Source: JAAYUJ01 sp963698165 (GTDB lineage: Bacteria > Desulfobacterota > Syntrophobacteria > Syntrophobacterales > Syntrophobacteraceae). Taken from it: 64,000 nucleotides of DNA. The stretch spans positions 124,001 through 188,000 of the forward strand of contig CAVOPT010000018.1 of the NCBI GenBank assembly GCA_963698165.1, written 5' to 3'. The notes under the pieces were generated by a model, which was not told the DNA's origin, did no database searches, and saw only the letters and a program-made list of their open reading frames with translations. Shown here in pieces: positions 35,832-44,064 of this stretch. The first letter of the stretch is position 1, and each line of letters opens with the position of its first letter. The translations under genes were made by a program, and so were the position numbers.

Positions 35832-36374
35832 ATGATCGTCCCGACGAAGGCTTTTTTCACTAAAGGCTCGGGATTCCACAAAAATGAACTTCAGTCCTAC
35901 GAGCTGGCTCTTCGGGATGCCGGGATCGAGAAACAGAATATAGTGAGCGTGTCGAGTATTTTCCCGCCGAACTGTGAAATCATCGGCCTCGAGGAGGGTC
36001 TCAAGCTCCTTAGACCCGGGCAGATAACCTTCTGTGTTATGGCCAGACTCAGTGCCAATGAGTATGGGAGGATGATAGGAGCATCTGTTGGCATTGCGTT
36101 TCCCACTGACAGAAACCAGTATGGCTACATCAGTGAGTTCCATGCTTACGGGCAGGAGGAAATCGAGGTCGGTGATTTCGCGGAAGATTTGGCCTCCACC
36201 ATGCTGGCGACGACGCTGGGAGTCGAATTCGATCCCGACAAAGACTACGATGAAAGGCGAGAGATATACCTGATGAGCGGAAAGGTGGTGGAAGCCCTGT
36301 CTTTCCCCTGTGTAGCCAACGGCATGAAAGGGGGTTACGTGACCGTGATCTCCTGTGTCGTATTCATCGAATAG
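35832..36374 (+). CDS. pdaD: Pyruvoyl-dependent arginine decarboxylase
   Basis: 180 aa. Sequence is typical of PvlArgDC: MIVPTKAFFTKGSGFHKN, the self-cleavage region NIVSVSSIFPPNCEII (Ser-Ser where the pyruvoyl group forms) and YGYISEFHAYGQ. The enzyme converts arginine to agmatine and CO2, the first step to polyamines, without PLP. I chose ATG 35832, seven bases after GAGGAG; ATG 35826 is too close to that site. It lies 100 bases after the ChaN-like gene and probably shares its promoter. No agmatinase or agmatine deiminase gene is nearby. Confidence 0.92.
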   Translation: MIVPTKAFFTKGSGFHKNELQSYELALRDAGIEKQNIVSVSSIFPPNCEIIGLEEGLKLLRPGQITFCVMARLSANEYGRMIGASVGIAFPTDRNQYGYISEFHAYGQEEIEVGDFAEDLASTMLATTLGVEFDPDKDYDERREIYLMSGKVVEALSFPCVANGMKGGYVTVISCVVFIE

Positions 36375-36447
36375 CCTGTCATCGCCGACCGCGGGACGGC
36401 CCCGGCTCGACGCCCCGGATCGGACTTCTTCATCTACCTGGAAAACG

Positions 36448-36493
36448 CTATCCACAGACGCGATTTTGAAGTTTCCCGCAAATGCCCTATAAT
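36448..36493 (+). promoter_or_regulatory. Promoter element 2 with DnaA-box-like sequence
   Basis: CTATCCACA (36448-36456), TTGAAG (36466-36471), 16 bases, perfect TATAAT (36488-36493). Directly upstream of the HExxH gene and the best of the three promoters. Its -10 overlaps an upstream ATG, which shows that ATG cannot be the gene's start. Confidence 0.7.
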
Positions 36494-36515
36494 GCATGCA
36501 AAAAGGAGTCACGCT

Positions 36516-37106
36516 GTGAGCCTTGCGGAAGAGATCGCGGCCATCCTCACCGAACCGCTGGTGGTTCGCATCAACTTCTCTCTGAGCGGCCTTTCCATCA
36601 CCGGGGCCGGGTTTGGCCGGGTGAAGAGCGCTATTGCCGGTAACACGATTCGTATTGTCACCGACCCGGACCTGCCACCGGAGGCAGGCGGGAAATATAA
36701 CGCGAGCGCTAATGAACTGGCGGTGGACCCTTCCCTCACCCCGAGGGGTTTGTCCTCTTCCGTCCAGATGCGCTCGGTGATGCTTCATGAATGCTCGCAC
36801 GCACTCGTGGATCTTTCGTGCGCTTCCGCCACTACTATTCTCACCGATGAATCCGCCGCCTATATTGTCCAGCTTATGTATCGTCTGGGCTGGGGGCAGA
36901 ATTGGCTTCGCTCCTGGGCCAGAGGGACTGGGACCCCGACCGGCCGGGTCTTTCGCGAGGCCATCGCAATCATAGACCGGTTTGGACTTCTGCGGAACGC
37001 TGCACGACTCTGCCGCCGGGACTTCAACAGTCTGCGGGAGGCCGTCCGGTTGCACCCGGTTTATCACGGGACATCCAGGACTGCCCTGACCACGGCCGAC
37101 GGTTGA
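36516..37106 (+). CDS. Predicted zinc metallopeptidase-like protein (HExxH)
   Basis: 196 aa. Contains SVMLHECSHALVDLS, an H-E-x-x-H zinc motif on a helix, and 20 residues later TDESAAYIVQLMYR with a Glu that could be the third ligand. No signal peptide. Start: GTG 36516 follows AAGGAG by eight bases, while ATG 36492 lies on the promoter -10. The family is not one I can name; a cytosolic gluzincin-like role is inferred only from motif spacing. Confidence 0.72.
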   Translation: MSLAEEIAAILTEPLVVRINFSLSGLSITGAGFGRVKSAIAGNTIRIVTDPDLPPEAGGKYNASANELAVDPSLTPRGLSSSVQMRSVMLHECSHALVDLSCASATTILTDESAAYIVQLMYRLGWGQNWLRSWARGTGTPTGRVFREAIAIIDRFGLLRNAARLCRRDFNSLREAVRLHPVYHGTSRTALTTADG

Positions 37107-37128
37107 GGACCTGAAATCTCCCTCTTAC

Positions 37129-37175
37129 TTATACACAGGCAACTCTTGGGTTTCTTTTGTAAAGTGTGCCATAAT
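37129..37175 (+). promoter_or_regulatory. Promoter element 3 with consensus DnaA box
   Basis: TTATACACA (37129-37137) fits the DnaA-box consensus TTATNCACA; TTGGGT (37146-37151), 18 bases and CATAAT (37170-37175) follow. It leads into transposase debris, so its original gene may have been lost. Confidence 0.5.
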
Positions 37176-37270
37176 ATTGGTATGGGATAGGGAATTTCAG
37201 GTTTCATCCGCAATCCTCATCACCTCCAAACGAGTTCCAAAATCCGAGCCTCAAAAATTCGAGACTCACA

Positions 37271-37465
37271 GCGAATACCAACGTGGCCTTATTCATGATT
37301 CATCCAAAACGGTCCAGGGAGGCTTTTGCGGCTCTCATCAGTGATTGGGAAGGCATCCTGGTGAGCGACGGCTACGGGGTTTACAAGCAATGGGTGAACC
37401 TGAGACAGACCTGTCTCGCTCATCTCAGGCGTGCTCCCAATAAGCAATTGGCGTGTGGTGGATGA
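37271..37465 (+). pseudogene. IS66-family transposase remnant
   Basis: The frame reads VALFMIHPKRSREAFAALIS, then DWEGILVSDGYGVYKQWVN and LRQTCLAHLRRA. This is the catalytic core of IS66 TnpC transposases, including the Asp of the SDGYGVY block. Both flanks of the transposase are gone. The rest of 37466-37843 contains no supported feature. Confidence 0.75.
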
Positions 37466-37843
37466 GAAGGAATAGCCGCTCTTTAGTCGCCAGTCAGAGA
37501 AATGAGAAATTCGAGGATCGAATTCAGTCTTGACAATCTTTGAGCGAGCCGTTTAAAGCTCTGCTGTCTTCAGCCCGGGTTGTTGAGTGAGCAACACCTC
37601 TCTCCCGAGGCATCCTTTTGCACATTTATATCACCGAGCCTGAATGGCAGTGTGCCAGTCCATGGCACACCACCTCAGAAATCACTGTACCCCAAACTCT
37701 TTTCGGAGCTCAGTATGAACCTTTATGAATTCCCTCTGGGGATCCTGATCCTGGACAATATTTTCCAGCGGGACGCGGTGAGCGAGAAGGAGAAGGGGTA
37801 GAAGAGGGGCCATCCGGGCAGTCAATGGAGAATCTTGAGCCCT

Positions 37844-38299
37844 TCAAGCCTTTGGCCAGAGGATCACCTGTGTGCATCGAAAGAGGGCAATCTTGTGTCC
37901 GTCCCCTTCGGCGGTAACCAACGCGTCCCATACCTGGGTCGTTCGTCCGGAGTGCTCCAGGTGAGCCTCGCATCGGATCGCGCCTTCGCGTAATGTTCCA
38001 AGAAAATTGATCTTGAGTTCAATGGTGGTGAACGATTCGGCGCCTTCCGGCAAATGGGCTATGGTGCCAAAACCGCAAGTCGTGTCAGCCAGCCCGACGA
38101 TGCTCGCCGCGTGCAAAAAGCCATTAGGCGCCATCAGTTCATGGCGGACCTCCAATCGACTGGACAGCTTGCCCGGTTCCAAGTGTTTCAGTTCCATTCC
38201 AAGCAGGTCAGGAAGGTATCCCTTGCTCCACTCGCGCATCACTTTTAAAGTCATCTCCTGCCGAAGATGCGGCCTCGTCCCTGACTTATCGCCTGTCAT
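37844..38299 (-). CDS. PaaI-like hotdog-fold thioesterase
   Basis: 151 aa. Hotdog pattern of the PaaI/4HBT family: RHELMAPNGFLHAASIVGLA, DTTCGFGT and TTIELKINFLGTLREG, with the Asn and Asp/Thr positions used by this group. Such enzymes hydrolyse acyl-CoA thioesters in the cytosol. ATG 38299 has AAGGAG; a start 16 codons upstream has none. In 38300-38586 a 54-codon plus-strand frame ends at 38543 but has no ribosome site, so I do not call it. Confidence 0.85.
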   Translation of the reverse strand: MTGDKSGTRPHLRQEMTLKVMREWSKGYLPDLLGMELKHLEPGKLSSRLEVRHELMAPNGFLHAASIVGLADTTCGFGTIAHLPEGAESFTTIELKINFLGTLREGAIRCEAHLEHSGRTTQVWDALVTAEGDGHKIALFRCTQVILWPKA

Positions 38300-38586
38300 C
38301 TGCTGCTCCTTTTCCGAACATTGTCTCTTTTTTTCAAAGGGGACCACGAAGATACCACACCGATGCCACAGCCGCTACATGGTGAATCTCCAAGGAATTG
38401 GTATCTCTCCCAACGACCAAACCGGCTGCACAATCACGGACCAGGTTTTCAGATTGGACCTGGCGGCGGGACTCGAGAACCTTGCTTCCGCTGAATCCGA
38501 GCGGCTCCTGGCATTGCAGAGAAAAGCAGAATGCCTATTATAAGCTGTGGTTCTTTTGAGGATTGGCAGGCGAAGGAGGCAAGAAC

Positions 38587-38766
38587 ATGGAAAACGAATA
38601 CCTTCATGAAACGTTCAGTTTCGAATCGGGTGACTTCGATCGGAAGTTCACCGATTTTCTCAATAGCAAAGGCAGCGACAACTGGAAGGTGAAAACCTGC
38701 ACCTATTGTCACGACGCGGTTGGCTCCAGAACCACTGCCTCGTGCATTTTCAAGAGGAAACACTGA
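38587..38766 (+). CDS. Small Cys-containing hypothetical protein (59 aa)
   Basis: ATG 38587 follows a very strong AAGGAGGCAAGAAC. The product starts MENEYLHETFSFESGDFDRK and ends WKVKTCTYCHDAVGSRTTAS plus CIFKRKH. The C-T-Y-C-H group suggests metal or redox chemistry. A perfect terminator follows at 38842. I recall similar short proteins in Desulfobacterota but no family name. It precedes the selenoprotein candidate. Confidence 0.65.
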   Translation: MENEYLHETFSFESGDFDRKFTDFLNSKGSDNWKVKTCTYCHDAVGSRTTASCIFKRKH

Positions 38767-38841
38767 CAGCCGAAGGGGCTGGTTTGAAGGGGTATCCCGC
38801 CCCTTACCGGCCCCCGGAAAACGGCTCGCGGGTCGAAATAT

Positions 38842-38867
38842 GGGGTCTCTCCTGGAGACCCCTTTTT
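38842..38867 (+). terminator. Intrinsic terminator
   Basis: GGGGTCTC and GAGACCCC form a perfect 8-bp stem with a 5-base loop, followed by TTTTT (38863-38867). It ends the small gene at 38587 and separates it from the thioredoxin-like gene 32 bases on. Confidence 0.9.
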
Positions 38868-38898
38868 CATGGAGTGTCACACGGCGGATGGAGGAGGC

Positions 38899-39219
38899 AT
38901 GATAGTCGATGGGAATGAAGGGAACTTTGAAGCGGAGATCCTCGAGTCTCCCATACCGGTGATAGCTTATTTTTACCTTCCCAATTGAGGCAAGTGTATG
39001 GTCTGGACCTCTCTGGTAGAGGGGTTGGAAAAAGAAAAGGGCAGACACTTGAAGCTGGTCAGGCTGAACATCACAGGGAACCAGGGTTTGGCAAAAACCC
39101 TCAAGGTACTGTCCACGCCGGCGGTCTTGATCTTCTGGGAAGGGAAGGAGACAGGGCGTTTTGCCGGGGAGGGACTCAATTTCGATGACCTGGAAGATTT
39201 CATGGAAGACCTGGTCTGA
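38899..39219 (+). CDS. Thioredoxin-like selenoprotein candidate (in-frame UGA at codon 30)
   Basis: Read with UGA as selenocysteine this is a 106-aa thioredoxin-fold protein. The first strand IPVIAYFYLPN leads to U30-G-K-C33, exactly where thioredoxins have C-x-x-C. The second half has LKLVRLNITGN, the cis-Pro strand LSTPAVLIFWEGKETGRFAG and a final acidic helix FDDLEDFMEDLV. ATG 38899 has GGAGGAGG upstream and is the only in-frame start before the UGA (38986-38988). A SECIS-like hairpin lies at 39006-39026. A plain gene finder would report only the part after the UGA. Alternative: a TGT/TGC-to-TGA nonsense mutation in a Cys form. Confidence 0.78.
39006..39026 (+). promoter_or_regulatory. Putative bacterial SECIS hairpin
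   Basis: Bases 39006-39013 (GACCTCTC) pair with 39019-39026 (GAGGGGTT) over eight positions including two G-T wobbles, leaving a TGGTA loop with the G-U that SelB recognises. The loop begins 25 bases after the UGA, inside the 16-37 base window known for bacterial SECIS elements. Confidence 0.65.
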
Positions 39220-39392
39220 TCCGGGGAAGGGTTATAGCCGACCGGCTCGATCCGGATGGTGCAGAAAACACGGCGCCGGTTCTCGGAGGCGATCGGGTGG
39301 ACGGATCGGAGAGAGCGGCCTGCAGTGTTGGGATCAGGCATGGATTTCCTTTTCAACTGGTTAGAGAGGAAAAGGAGGAAGTTTGGCTTGAA

Positions 39393-39767
39393 TCAGACCG
39401 CCACACCGTCTTTTACAGAAACGGTGACGTTCCACCCGTTCTTGGGCGTGATGTCGTTCCAAATCTTCATGAATTCCTTTCTCCTGATGACGATACATCC
39501 CTCCGACCAGGCGGCATTTTTGCCTTCGTGGATGAAAATTCCCTCAAACCCTGGCACGCAGGGGATGTAGATACCCGGGCGCTTCTGCCTGGTCACCGAG
39601 TCGAGCTTGGTGTTCATGCGGGTGGCGTAACAGTAGGTATAGGTTCCCGGAGGGATTTTCTTCTTCGGGGCCCACCAGCAGGTGGTCTTGACTTCGAGGG
39701 GGCCGTTGGCGTAGACCAAGAGTCCCCGGCTTGGCCCTCTGAGGACATAGATGGTGTACTCTGCCAT
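39393..39767 (-). CDS. DUF5675-like protein
   Basis: 124 aa. ATG 39767 follows a perfect AAGGAGG with six-base spacing. The body is beta-rich and ends with FEGIFIHEGKNAAWSEGCIV, resembling the H-x-G...S/E-G-C-I/V active-site-like motif shared by DUF5675 and L,D-transpeptidase folds. No signal peptide, so a cell-wall role is unlikely unless exported with a phage-type system. Stand-alone gene. Confidence 0.72.
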   Translation of the reverse strand: MAEYTIYVLRGPSRGLLVYANGPLEVKTTCWWAPKKKIPPGTYTYCYATRMNTKLDSVTRQKRPGIYIPCVPGFEGIFIHEGKNAAWSEGCIVIRRKEFMKIWNDITPKNGWNVTVSVKDGVAV

Positions 39768-39918
39768 CGCTTTCCTCCTTGATAGACTTGAGCTTTGCGT
39801 GACCCGCCGGACTTTGAAGAATTCACCCCTCAAAATACCACACTCCCCGCAGAGGACAAAGCCGGGAGATTTTCGAGGAGGGGGATTTTGACCGGTCAGA
39901 AAGGTCAAGGTACCGAGA

Positions 39919-40251
39919 GTGAACCACAATGGTGAAAGGTTCCTTTCCTTTGATGGTCGGGAGGTGGACTATGATTTTGCCGATCTGGACGAAGTTGTAC
40001 TGGCGTATGCCGTTTCCGTCCACAAGGCTCAAGGGTCCCAGTATCCAGTCGTCGTCATCCCAGTCCATACGCAACATTACGTACTCCTGCAAAGGAACCT
40101 GATCTGCACGGGGATCACCCGTGGAAGAAAGTTAGTCGTGCTTGTGGGAACCAAGAAGGCTCTGGCCATTGCAGTGAAGAACAACAAGACGCAGAGGCGG
40201 TATACACGGCTGAAAATGAGGTTGACCTTGCCCACCACCGAATCCACATGA
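39919..40251 (+). pseudogene. C-terminal remnant of a RecD2-type helicase
   Basis: The 110-residue frame carries VVLAYAVSVHKAQGSQYPVV, VPVHTQHYVLLQRNLICTGI and TRGRKLVVLVGTKKAL, the UvrD_C_2 end of RecD2/TraA helicases. The roughly 600 residues with Walker A and B are missing upstream, so it is a fragment. The reading frame is intact to its natural end. Confidence 0.78.
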
Positions 40252-40321
40252 CATTCTGCTCACGACTGTCTCCAGGGCACTGAGCGGCTGGAATGGCTTT
40301 CGGTTGAGAGGACTACCGAGT

Positions 40322-40954
40322 TTGAAAAAGATTGCCTTTTTCCTCCTGCCCATGGGTGCCGGTCTCCTGCTTTATCAGTTCCTCATATTGACGCCCAATC
40401 CCAGCATCAGAAATGCGCATCCAACTGGCGAGAACATAATCTGCTTCGGTGACAGCCTAACATACGGCACAGGAGCAACAGCGGAGATGGACTATCCCTC
40501 CCAGTTGGCAAGGCTGATATCCACACCGGTGATGAACAAGGGTGTCCCAGGTGATGCCACCGCCCGAGCATTGGCGAGACTTGATCAGGATGTCTTGTTG
40601 CAGTCTCCCCGTGTTGTCCTTATTACATTGGGTGGGAATGACCTCAAAAACGGCGTTTCAAGAGACATCGCCTTCCAGAACTTGAAGAGAATCATCGGGT
40701 CCATCCAGGCCACAGGAGCATTGGTGATTGTCGGGGGTATAGACCTGCCGTTTTGGGGGCGGGGATTTGGTGAGAGTTACAAAGAAGTGTGCAGGGAAAC
40801 CGGAGCTGTCCTCATTCCGAACATCCTTGATGGGATCATTGGGAATTCGAAGCTTATGAGCGATCCGATCCACCCCAATGATGCCGGGTACACCAAAGTG
40901 GCTGAGAGATTCCTGAAGGCTCTCAAACCATATCTACCTGCTGGTACAAGGTGA
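40322..40954 (+). CDS. SGNH/GDSL lipase-esterase (TesA-like), membrane-anchored or exported
   Basis: 210 aa. A hydrophobic N-terminus (IAFFLLPMGAGLLLYQFLIL) is followed by SGNH blocks: IICFGDSLTYGTGA (catalytic Ser), GVPGDATARAL (Gly), LITLGGNDL (Asn) and DPIHPNDAGY (Asp and His). Hydrolyses esters or thioesters, probably in the periplasm. Start: TTG 40322 has AGAGGA upstream and gives MKKIAFFLL; TTG 40304 would add six residues with a weaker site. Confidence 0.87.
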   Translation: MKKIAFFLLPMGAGLLLYQFLILTPNPSIRNAHPTGENIICFGDSLTYGTGATAEMDYPSQLARLISTPVMNKGVPGDATARALARLDQDVLLQSPRVVLITLGGNDLKNGVSRDIAFQNLKRIIGSIQATGALVIVGGIDLPFWGRGFGESYKEVCRETGAVLIPNILDGIIGNSKLMSDPIHPNDAGYTKVAERFLKALKPYLPAGTR

Positions 40955-41107
40955 GTGCCGCCTGTTGGAACCTTCGATGGGATTCAGCTGTCTCCATAGA
41001 CTGCTGAACCCGAGTAGAACCGTGAAGATTTGGGGGGAACACAATCTGGGGTCGATCGGTTCAGGAACCTGTCCTTTTCGACCACATGAAATCAAAGGAG
41101 AGACCAG

Positions 41108-41407
41108 ATGCAAAACAAAAAACTTACCGTACTCGCACTGATAAGGGCAAAAGAGGGAATGGAGGAGACGGTCAGGCAAGAGCTCTTGTCCCTGGTTAAT
41201 CCGACGAGATCAGAACTAGGCTGCATCAACTACGATTTGCACCAAGCACACGATGACAAGTCATTGTTTGTGTTTTTCGAAAACTGGAAGAGCAAGGAGG
41301 ACTTAGAGAAGCACCTTGGCATGCCCTACCTGAGGGCGTTTCTGGAGAAGACCGGCAATATTCTGAAAAAACCTGTGGAGATCCTGCTGCTCGAAACCAT
41401 CAGCTAG
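41108..41407 (+). CDS. Antibiotic biosynthesis monooxygenase (ABM) domain protein
   Basis: 99 aa, one ferredoxin-like ABM domain: LTVLALIRAKEGMEETVRQE, GCINYDLHQAHDDKSLFVFF and ENWKSKEDLEKHLGMPYLRA. AAAGGAGAGACC precedes the ATG. Relatives (YgiN and similar) act on quinols or are of unknown use; the E-x-W and H positions are preserved. Stand-alone. Confidence 0.87.
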   Translation: MQNKKLTVLALIRAKEGMEETVRQELLSLVNPTRSELGCINYDLHQAHDDKSLFVFFENWKSKEDLEKHLGMPYLRAFLEKTGNILKKPVEILLLETIS

Positions 41408-41646
41408 TGCATCGGAGTATGACCGGAGGCGGCTCAAAGCCGTTGCCATGAAATATGGTTTCAGGAGTAAGGTGACAAGGAACGAACCCAAAACAGCCCC
41501 AATGTGCATTATGCCCTTACGACAGGGCAGAACGGTTCTGCCGACATGAGCGAGCAAAGCGATGACAATGCCTTTCGACCCTTCCCACCGATGCAGAACC
41601 ATAGAAGATGCGGTGAGCCTGGTGATTTCCATGAGATGGTGAAGAA

Positions 41647-41840
41647 ATGGCTCAGGTCAGGGAAATGGCAGAAGAAGACCTGATCATGCTCCATCTGAGG
41701 TTTGGGGAATCGATCCGGAATCAGTGTGGAATGTGGGAGAACAACAAAGAGTTACTGAGATCGTACGGCTCTGAGAATATGCACCCCGATGGTGATCATT
41801 GAAGAGATATGGAGGTGTGTGCAGATAAGGCATTGATTAT
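41647..41840 (+). pseudogene. Small frame resembling DUF6794-type proteins, frameshifted at its end
   Basis: ATG 41647 opens 51 codons: EEDLIMLHLRFGESIRNQCG, then MWENNKELLRSYGSENMHPD. From memory this fits short proteins with an F-x-IRN-x-x-GLW-x-x-N-x-x-LL core and a closing HPD-x-V-I-I motif. The closing part, VIIEEIWRC, lies in another frame one base away, so the end is broken. The rest of 41408-41858 shows nothing. Confidence 0.4.
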
Positions 41841-41858
41841 CATTGCGAATCTTGTCTA

Positions 41859-42668
41859 CTATTCCAATTCTTCTTTGAGGACTTCGAAAAATCTTTCCCT
41901 CGCTTTGCTCTCAATCCAAGGTATGTGGCCGCAGTTCCTGAGCAGGATAAATCGAAAGCTCTTGAGAGTGGCAGCCAGAGGCATTTGTACCCCTTCAGCC
42001 GGCTGGGGATCGTGGTCGCCGTGGATTGCGATCACCGGACATCTTATGTGTTTTGCGAGCTCTAGGAGTTCCCCGCTCTTTCTCAGTTTCGCAGCATCCT
42101 TCCACACGCTCCGATACAGCTGATACTGGGACTCCAACAATTCGAGATCGAGTGTCAAAGGGCTATACGCGTCGGCCTTGGTGAACAAATCCCCGAGGCG
42201 CGCAAAAAGTTTATCTTTATCCTTACTGGTTGGATCATCCAAACCTTCGATCAGGGATTGCACTTCCTTTCTTTCATCGTCACCCAAGCGGCTCAGACGT
42301 GTCGCATCGATACCCGCGGCGTATTTCTCTTCAAAGACAGCGCTTCCAACAAGAATGAGCTTTTTGGCCATATGGGGATAGCGGGCAGCCACAATAAAAC
42401 TGAGCATCGCCCCCCAAGACGAACCGATCAACGTGACAGGGAGCTCTGCGTGCCTCTCCAAGGCGTCTCGCAGCTCTTGAATCTGCCCTTCGAGAGATGT
42501 CGCGGTTTGAAGGGGTTCCAAGACTCCCCATTTCTTGGCAAGTTCCCGCGCTACCGGGGCCATGTATCCAGGGGCGCCAGGTCCCCCATGAACAACAGCA
42601 ACGCCATAGGGACCCAGTCCATACATTCTAGGGTTTTCATTGCTCATCAAAGATTGACGATCACCCAT
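41859..42668 (-). CDS. Alpha/beta hydrolase (proline iminopeptidase-like)
   Basis: 269 aa. VAVVHGGPGAPGYMAPVARE (oxyanion HGGPG), VTLIGSSWGAMLSFIVAARY (nucleophile Ser in G-x-S-x-G), acid Asp in IHGDHDPQP and His in RNCGHIPWIE. HGGP is typical of proline iminopeptidases and related hydrolases; substrate unknown. ATG 42668 overlaps the upstream small gene's stop by eight bases, which supports it over ATG 42647. Confidence 0.88.
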   Translation of the reverse strand: MGDRQSLMSNENPRMYGLGPYGVAVVHGGPGAPGYMAPVARELAKKWGVLEPLQTATSLEGQIQELRDALERHAELPVTLIGSSWGAMLSFIVAARYPHMAKKLILVGSAVFEEKYAAGIDATRLSRLGDDERKEVQSLIEGLDDPTSKDKDKLFARLGDLFTKADAYSPLTLDLELLESQYQLYRSVWKDAAKLRKSGELLELAKHIRCPVIAIHGDHDPQPAEGVQMPLAATLKSFRFILLRNCGHIPWIESKARERFFEVLKEELE

Positions 42669-42939
42669 TCAAGCCATCCGTTGAGTAATTGCACTCACTG
42701 CACACCGTTTTCTCCTCCTCCTCGTTCCTGGTCAACAACCTGACGAAGAAGTCAGACTCTTTGCTCGCTGGAACTATGACTTCTTTCTCTGAGGAGCCGC
42801 ACACGGGGCGCTTGTCCCGACATAGCGAGACGATCTCCCCGCATTTGTCACACAGATTTTCTCCATTTGTCAGCCCTTGATGCGTTCTCGGCTGACATCC
42901 ACTGTCCGCCACGGCTCGGCACGCTTTGGGAATCCCCAA
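42661..42939 (-). CDS. Small zinc-ribbon-like protein
   Basis: 92 aa or shorter. The C-terminal 65 residues look coding: ENLCDKCGEIVSLCRDKRPV, SKESDFFVRLLTRNEEEEKT and VCSECNYS, giving C-x2-C and C-x2-C pairs plus two more Cys. The N-terminal 28 residues are doubtful, and no ribosome site marks the start. It overlaps the hydrolase start, so the two probably form an operon. Confidence 0.45.
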   Translation of the reverse strand: MGIPKACRAVADSGCQPRTHQGLTNGENLCDKCGEIVSLCRDKRPVCGSSEKEVIVPASKESDFFVRLLTRNEEEEKTVCSECNYSTDGLNG

Positions 42940-43005
42940 CGTGGTTCCTCACGCCGGATGTATTGGGGGCTGGGGGAGAAAAACCCACGGCTAACTGCTT
43001 GGGCT

Positions 43006-43566
43006 TCACGATACAACGGCTGGGCGTGCGATACACGACACCCATCCACCGGCGCGCAGTGCCTCGCAGAATCTTAAGCTGATGCCGACTGCCGCATAGT
43101 CTAATCCGGCCACGACCGGCCGAACGCTAAACCACCCACCGGATGCGGCCTCCTCGGCAAACTCCTCTAAGCCGCTCAGCATATTCGCTAGGTCTCCGTG
43201 GACCGAAAGAAGAACAGCTTGGTCCTCCGTCATTTTCGTGGTTGCGAGAGAGTTCAGAACTGCTTTAAGATCGCCCCGTGTTTTCGGTGGCGCACCGCTG
43301 ATTTGTTCTAGAGCCTCGACGACATGAATGCGCCCCTCATATGTTCCATCATCTTTGGTAGTCTCTCCTAGTTCACGCGCGACCGAGATTGCGGTTTCGA
43401 GACACCTGGCCGCCGGCGAAGAAGCCACAGCAGCCAAAGATATCCGCTTTCCGATGAGCTCTCGTAAGCGTCTGGCCGCGAAGAGAGCTTGCTGCCGGCC
43501 ACCTTCCGAGAGAGCGCGAGGGTTCCGGCTTATCGGGTCAGGATGTGTAACAGCGAGTACAAGCAT
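43006..43566 (-). CDS. Histidine-phosphatase-superfamily protein lacking the RHG motif
   Basis: 186 aa. ATG 43566 follows AGGAG. The fold of a SixA-like phosphatase can be followed: MLVLAVTHPDPISRNPRALS, AAVASSPAARCLETAISVAR and LLSVHGDLANMLSG with the second catalytic His. The hallmark R-H-G is T-H-P here: the His remains but Arg and Gly are gone, so activity may be weak or lost. The C-terminal 50 residues are unusual. Confidence 0.65.
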   Translation of the reverse strand: MLVLAVTHPDPISRNPRALSEGGRQQALFAARRLRELIGKRISLAAVASSPAARCLETAISVARELGETTKDDGTYEGRIHVVEALEQISGAPPKTRGDLKAVLNSLATTKMTEDQAVLLSVHGDLANMLSGLEEFAEEAASGGWFSVRPVVAGLDYAAVGISLRFCEALRAGGWVSCIARPAVVS

Positions 43567-44064
43567 ATCTAACTCCTGAGTGTTATTTATGAGTAACCAG
43601 TGATTTTGTAGTTTCTGCAGATCTCCGGGATGCGGGAGAAGTCTTCGATTCTAAGCAGGGCAAGTGAAGTCTGGCTGGTTACATATCCGAGGGAGGTGAC
43701 CTCCCACATGGTCCTACTGGCTTTTCGTCAGAGGGAGCTCCCTCTCCGGGGAGCAGAATACTTCGCACTTTTGTCCCCCTGAGCTTGACTTTCCACCTCC
43801 AGAATCAATTTTCTATGGTCAACCCAAGGCCAAGTATGCTTTTGGAGGATCGGCTCGGATTTTGACTTCAAAAGCAACTCAGGAGTTCATTTCCCGGGAG
43901 TGTGAGACGCCCGAAGGGCTCTTTGCGTTTCCTCCTACCCCAGCCCCGCTTTCACCCCAAGACTACACCAAAAAAACCTTGACCAGGGTTGGGGAATTTT
44001 CGGCCCTCGAGGTGGCTGATTTGTCGGTTGTCATATGACCCAATGGACACCGCATGAAGAACCA
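43567..44064. other. Intergenic, no gene supported
   Basis: About 500 bases with short frames only. No ribosome site plus motif combination was seen on either strand. Confidence 0.4.

Noticed and set aside
35712..37067. 451-codon minus-strand frame
   Set aside because: Antisense of pdaD and the HExxH gene; no motif.
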